Assembly (NCBI GenBank): GCA_963680875.1
Contig: OY804580.1
Span: 117,233,612 to 117,297,611, forward strand
DNA from: Bathymodiolus brooksi
Lineage: Eukaryota; Mollusca; Bivalvia; Mytilida; Modiolidae
Reading direction: 5' to 3'
Length of the DNA stretch: 64,000 nt
Shown one piece after another: positions 1 to 64,000 of this stretch. The translations under genes were made by a program, and so were the position numbers. Below the pieces are notes generated by a model that was given only the letters and a program-made list of their open reading frames with translations, ran no database searches and was not told where the DNA came from. Position 1 is the first letter of the stretch. Every line of letters starts with the position of its first letter.

Positions 1-595
<595 letters not shown>

Positions 596-765
596 TTTAT
601 ACATCCCGCACAACCGACGGACGCCCCTTCAAGCCGCAGAAGCTCTCGGTCCCATTTCTATACCTCGGGGTTCCCGCGGGGTTGACCCCTTTTAGAGGAC
701 TAGTGCCTCTAAGGCGGAGAAACCTGGTGCCTACTCTACCCCCGGCACACCCTCTGGGAGGGGGG
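596..765. other. GC-rich patch of unknown nature
   Basis: Clearly more GC-rich than its surroundings (over half G+C by eye, against an AT-rich background). It contains short inverted repeats such as TTAGAGG..CCTCTAA around 692 to 712 and a run of G at about 755 to 765. A minus-strand open frame crosses it, but it has no recognisable domain and runs out into AT-rich sequence, so it is not called as a gene. Confidence 0.4.
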
Positions 766-1510
766 TTATAGTAAAAGATCAGCAAGGACAGGGACAAAGT
801 TTGTTCAAACAGGAATACCGATGATGTGTTGAAAAATGTGCCGTCCGAACACGACAAATATGTTATTGATACTGAACTCCAACATACCAATTGCGTCATT
901 TTCTATGTACCACTTTTTCCCGTTTGTTTCGTACTTGACAAAATAAGTCAATTCCTCACTCTAAGCTATAAACTTGTAACGTTTCTTACCATTTGTAAAG
1001 TAAAATGCGTAGTGAATAATTTCTTTTAACTGGGTTTTTAAATTTTCATTACCGAAATGATAGTGTAAAGTGTAGAAAAGTCAAATGTTTCGATCGATGA
1101 AATTTTGGAAAAAGAACCAGAATTAATATTATACAGAAGGTCTTTAGAGTTTTTCAGTATCCACATTTGATTGATGTTACTACGTGAATAGACTGATGCA
1201 GTATGGTTGTAGTTCCTATTTGAATGTAGACAATTTTATTGTCATAGTTATATACAGGGCATTTGTTGAACAAAATATACATTTCTCTATATGGATTATT
1301 GTGAAGTTTTAATAAACAATTAAAGTGAATTAACTCGATTCCAGCTGTTTGTTAGTGGACAAATGTACTTTATACAATCACATAACATGATTTCAGATGA
1401 ACTGTAATCAGGAAAATTAATTTCATTTAGTAAATAACACGATGCCAGGTGAGGTGTAATAAAAGCGTGTATATATAACGTAGAGCGCACGATGTGTAAG
1501 TGGAGATAAC
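766..1510. other. AT-rich non-coding sequence, nothing recognised
   Basis: No conserved coding segment, RNA gene or clear repeat is seen. The GGT first exon or promoter could lie here or outside the window, but no exon with a start codon joining in the right phase to the exon at 1,948 could be identified. Confidence 0.4.
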
Positions 1511-1514
1511 TCAT

Positions 1515-1760
1515 TACAATTAGTGAGCAAACTCCAGAGAAAACCTAAGGGGCAACCAATAACGGACAATCCAGAGAAACTGACAACACTGGGTACCCGA
1601 AGACAAACAAAGCAAAAAACAAAACACAGAAAACCAAAAAGATGAGCCACATCATGTTGGAAATCACTATGCGCAAACATACACACACAAAAACACACGA
1701 AGACATGAGCCCTCATATAAACAACTGGAGGTAAAGACGAACCAAACATCGTTGTTATGC
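1515..1760 (+). repeat. Dispersed repeat, GGACAATCCAGAGAAACTG family (copy 1)
   Basis: Contains AAGGGGCAACCAATAACGG, then GACAATCCAGAGAAACTGAC, then GGGTACCCGAAGACAAACAA and an A-rich stretch. The same order occurs at about 45,046 to 45,205, and in reverse complement at about 34,498 to 34,620. No terminal repeats could be fixed, so the element class is unknown. Confidence 0.6.
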
Positions 1761-1947
1761 GGAAATCGTAACGGACATCACAACACGGGACTCAGGCGCA
1801 TAATGGGACAACATAAAAAAACCTAAATGATAAGCACCACGGACCCCACCATGACGACAACTTGATTTTAGGTGAATTGTAAGTACAAAAAGGGAAAATC
1901 ATTATTTTTAATCAAATAAGATAATTTTTGGTACCCTTATTTTTCAG

Positions 1948-42118
<40,171 letters not shown>

Positions 42119-42187
42119 AAATGTCTAAATATTTAATTATTTCTTAGTCACAACGATATTATAATTCTTCAAACTATATTGTGGTTA

Positions 42188-42412
42188 GGGTTATGGTGTT
42201 TAATACCACTTTCAACAATATTTCAGTTACATGTATATCATATTCGGTTTTATTGGTGGAGAAAACCACCGACCTGTCGCAAGTCACTGACAAACTTATT
42301 TCGAGAACCCCTCGCCATGAACGGGATTCAACTAACAACTTTAGTGGCGATAGACACTGATTGCATTGGCAGTTGTAAATCCAACTACCATACGATCATG
42401 ATCACCCATAAC
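42188..42412 (-). mobile_element. SINE-A copy, minus strand
   Basis: Reads in reverse: GTGTTTAATACCACTTTCAA, then CGGTTTTATTGGTGGAGAAA, CCACCGACCTGTCGCAAGTC, and CCAACTACCATACGATCATG. All parts of SINE-A from tail to A-box-like head are present. Confidence 0.88.
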
Positions 42413-42885
42413 TATATTGTGGAGATGAATTGAAATTTAAACATGGATGAAAAAAATACCAATTATAAAAACATTATCAAATTATACATCACCCAAACAA
42501 TTAAAACTAAAACCCACACCACTGAGTCCAAATACATTGGATTGAATTGCATCCTACATAGCCTTTTATAGGGACCTTATACTTAATAGTCCTGAATCTA
42601 CTTGTCATAATGACATGGACAACAATGTATTGTCATTACAAAAATATATATACAGGTCAGACAACAAGGTCAATGATTTATTTACACAATGAAGAATTCC
42701 AAGAGCTATTGCCAAATATCATCTAAGATCAACATAGAGTAACCAAGTTAGGAGGGATACCCTGGTAAAGGAGTTATAAACAAAAATACAGCAAATATCA
42801 AGGTTAAACCTATAATATATTAATGAAGAATTCATAACTTCTACATTAAATCAATGGCTTTAAAAGACCTGCTTTTGTTCTTTTG

Positions 42886-43160
42886 AGTGAGTAATTGTTG
42901 CTTAACACCAAATGAGCAATTTTTCAGCTATATCATGAGAACAAATTGTATTTCGATGAAATGATGATGTCCACTTAGTTGGATCTTTAAAATGCTAGTT
43001 CACTGAAACAAGTCTGTGGGTAGAAATGTGATTCCAGTATGACACATTATCCTGATTCTGAGCCAACCAGTCTTTGCTCTTACTCCATAATGAAGCACAC
43101 TTGGCAGAGAAGCAACAAATACTAATTCTACAGTCTTCAGTTTGTTCCTTCATCACGATT
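42886..43160 (-). mobile_element. SINE-B copy, minus strand
   Basis: GTGAGTAATTGTTGCTTAAC, GAGCAATTTTTCAGCTATAT, GATTCTGAGCCAACCAGTCT and CTTGGCAGAGAAGCAAC follow the SINE-B order in reverse. The tRNA-like head is decayed. Confidence 0.8.
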
Positions 43161-43399
43161 CAAGTGTAGGTAAATTCAAAAACACTAATTTTCCTATTTC
43201 CAGTCATTTATTATGTCCAAAATATTTATAATCTATCAATAAAAACAGAACAAAACTTAATGATATCAAAAGTAAATTTAATGATAAATATATAAATACA
43301 GTAAAACATGTCTGTAATACAACTCCTTGGGACCAATTTTTGTGTGCACAATAGAGAGATTTCAGTTTATACAGATTAAGTTAACAACAATTTCCTTCA

Positions 43400-43632
43400 T
43401 TGAAACTTCGGTTTATACAGAATTCTGGTTGATTCAGGATTCGGTTTAGACAGGTTTATACAGGATTCTGGTTTATTCAGGGTTCTGTTTAGACAGGTTT
43501 ATACAGAATTCTGGTTTATTCAGGGTTCTGTTTAGACAGGTTTATACAGAATTCTGGTTTATTCAGGGTTCGGTTTAGACAGGTTTATACAGAATTCTGG
43601 TTTATTCAGGATTCGGTTTAGACAAGTTTTAC
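43400..43632. repeat. 43-bp tandem repeat, about 5 copies
   Basis: GGTTTATACAGAATTCTGGT, then TTATTCAGGGTTCTGTTTAG and ACA, repeats with small changes. Confidence 0.93.
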
Positions 43633-44794
43633 TGAAAACAATCGTTGATTTGTAATAAAAGAACACGATCTTGGAGCAAAACTGCATTGAAGGCAAAACA
43701 TAAGATGTGAGATGCTACGAGAAGTCCATTTCTAGAAAAACATATCAATGATTGTATGTTTATAACCTTCCACAGTTAAACGTAGAAATCACTATTTGTA
43801 TCATGATTTAACAAAGAAAAAGAATTATCGTTAAAACTGGACACTGCATAATATATTATGTCTTAAAGACCTGATAAAGTGATGTTTGTTTACAATTTGA
43901 CAGAAACAAATATAACAAATTTCTTTACTGAACACTTTTTAAAAAGGAAATATGATTTAAATCTCCACATATGTATCAAAAATGGTTCTACTGATGATTT
44001 GGAGGGTAGGGACAATTTGTGTCGTTACTACATCTCATTCTTTTCTAAGCAATAATGTATTCGGTTCTAAATATGCTTACCAAAAAAACGTAAAGAGTTG
44101 AACTTAACAGTCTCCAGTTGGTTACTTTTTAAATTTTATTTGACTGGAGAATTCTGAACAAGGTTAAATCAAGAGTGTAAATACATGTATAATAAAAAAA
44201 TGTATGTATTGTAGGGCTGTCAAAAAAGTGTCTTTATGCAAATATTACTTCTGGGATAATCCTCAACTCTATCAAGTAACATTAATACATTATAAACAAA
44301 ATCTTGAACCAGTGATTTATACAATGACAACAAAAACAACAATTTTCATGTTTTTAAACACAATTTCAGGCAAAAATGAATATGAATTTTTTTACATGGA
44401 TATAATACATGATTATTTCATTATTATTATTTTTTTTTCGAATTCAAGTTTTGAACTTGATTCCTTACAGAAAAATGTCTTCGTCGACTGTCATTGAGAT
44501 GATGATGACAATGTGTTGTTTTTTTATTTACAACATTATTATGGGTCTATCACTGTTCAGATAATACAAACTGACTTGATACAAAAAAAATTATAAACAT
44601 GTCCCTGGAATAGGACTGGATATCAGATTTATGTCACATACACAAAACAAAACTGACAATTAAAACTATGTATATAAGAAACAGAATAGTTCATTCTTCA
44701 GTGTCGTCTGCTTCAAGTCAATCATTCTTTAGTGTCGTCTGCTTCAAGTCACTATGTCTAATCTTAAGATCAAACACAAAAAAGATCACACTAA

Positions 44795-44800
44795 TTTATT
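44795..44800 (-). promoter_or_regulatory. Candidate PRPF8 polyadenylation signal
   Basis: TTTATT on + gives AATAAA on the - strand, 46 bases after the PRPF8 stop codon. That would make a very short 3' UTR. Another AATAAA lies at 44,523-44,528. Which one is used cannot be told from sequence. Confidence 0.3.
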
Positions 44801-44845
44801 GTCTGTCATAATTTAACATCATGATAAACTGTCTGATCATCTGCT

Positions 44846-63932
<19,087 letters not shown>

Positions 63933-64000
63933 TTAATTATTGCACATTAAATGAACCTTAACTATTTGTATTAAAAGAAGAAACAATTATTACATAGACG

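Larger units (their letters stand above)
42119..44794. other. Intergenic region between the two convergent genes
   Basis: Tail-to-tail spacer of about 2.7 kb holding two minus-strand SINEs and a 43-bp tandem repeat. The rest is AT-rich sequence. One open frame at 44,204 to 44,497 has no recognisable domain and is not called. Confidence 0.8.

Noticed and set aside
597..899. Minus-strand 100-residue frame in the GC-rich patch
   Set aside because: No recognisable domain, composition changes midway, and no splice or start support.
1928..1947. Start codon just upstream of the GGT signal anchor
   Set aside because: The frame there begins at TTG and overlaps the pyrimidine tract and AG of a splice acceptor; no ATG is present, so a separate first exon is more likely.
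44204..44497. 97-residue plus-strand frame in the intergenic spacer
   Set aside because: Low-complexity AT-rich translation without homology that I can recognise; opposite to the PRPF8 3' side.

Overview
The window is eukaryotic nuclear DNA. It is AT-rich, has intron-split genes with GT..AG junctions, carries tRNA-derived SINEs, and is densely filled with tandem satellites. Two conserved animal genes face each other tail to tail. The SINE and MITE style, with CAAT-repeat tails and GTGTTTAAC motifs, looks lophotrochozoan and most likely molluscan. That assignment is inference from pattern memory, not from a search.

Layout. From 1 to 1.9 kb there is an (ATTG)83 microsatellite, retroposon-like pieces and an unexplained GC-rich patch. 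From 1,948 to 42,118 on the + strand lies a gamma-glutamyltransferase gene in 11 recognisable exons encoding about 620 residues. It is a type II membrane protein with all catalytic motifs. Its introns hold most of the satellite DNA: a 44-bp array, a 34-bp array of about 6 kb, a 65-bp array of about 15 kb, and 27-bp, 20-bp, 58-bp and 41-bp arrays. Intron 3 alone is 24 kb. From 42.1 to 44.8 kb is intergenic DNA with SINEs. From 63,897 down to 44,846 on the - strand lies the 3' part of PRPF8, the central spliceosome protein. Its 14 exons cover human-equivalent residues about 1504 to 2335: end of linker, endonuclease-like, RNase H-like and Jab1/MPN domains. The 5' part of PRPF8 lies beyond the window.

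By rough addition, more than half of the window is tandem repeat. Nearly all other open frames are shadows inside repeats or introns.

The most interesting structure is in PRPF8. At two separate exons the coding 3' end together with its 5' splice site has been tandemly duplicated into the downstream intron. At one exon there are 13 intronic copies, each with a GTAAGT donor. At the other there are three decayed copies. Reading past the true donor meets an in-frame stop in both cases, so a downstream decoy donor would give a truncated message. In GGT, a 41-bp satellite of about 90 units repeats a 3'-splice-site-like motif just upstream of the last exon. Several MITEs with clear target-site duplications (pogo/mariner-like TA, hAT-like 8 bp, piggyBac-like TTAA) sit in the PRPF8 introns. 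An ETS/CRE-like motif cluster with a perfect 40-bp palindrome sits in GGT intron 5.
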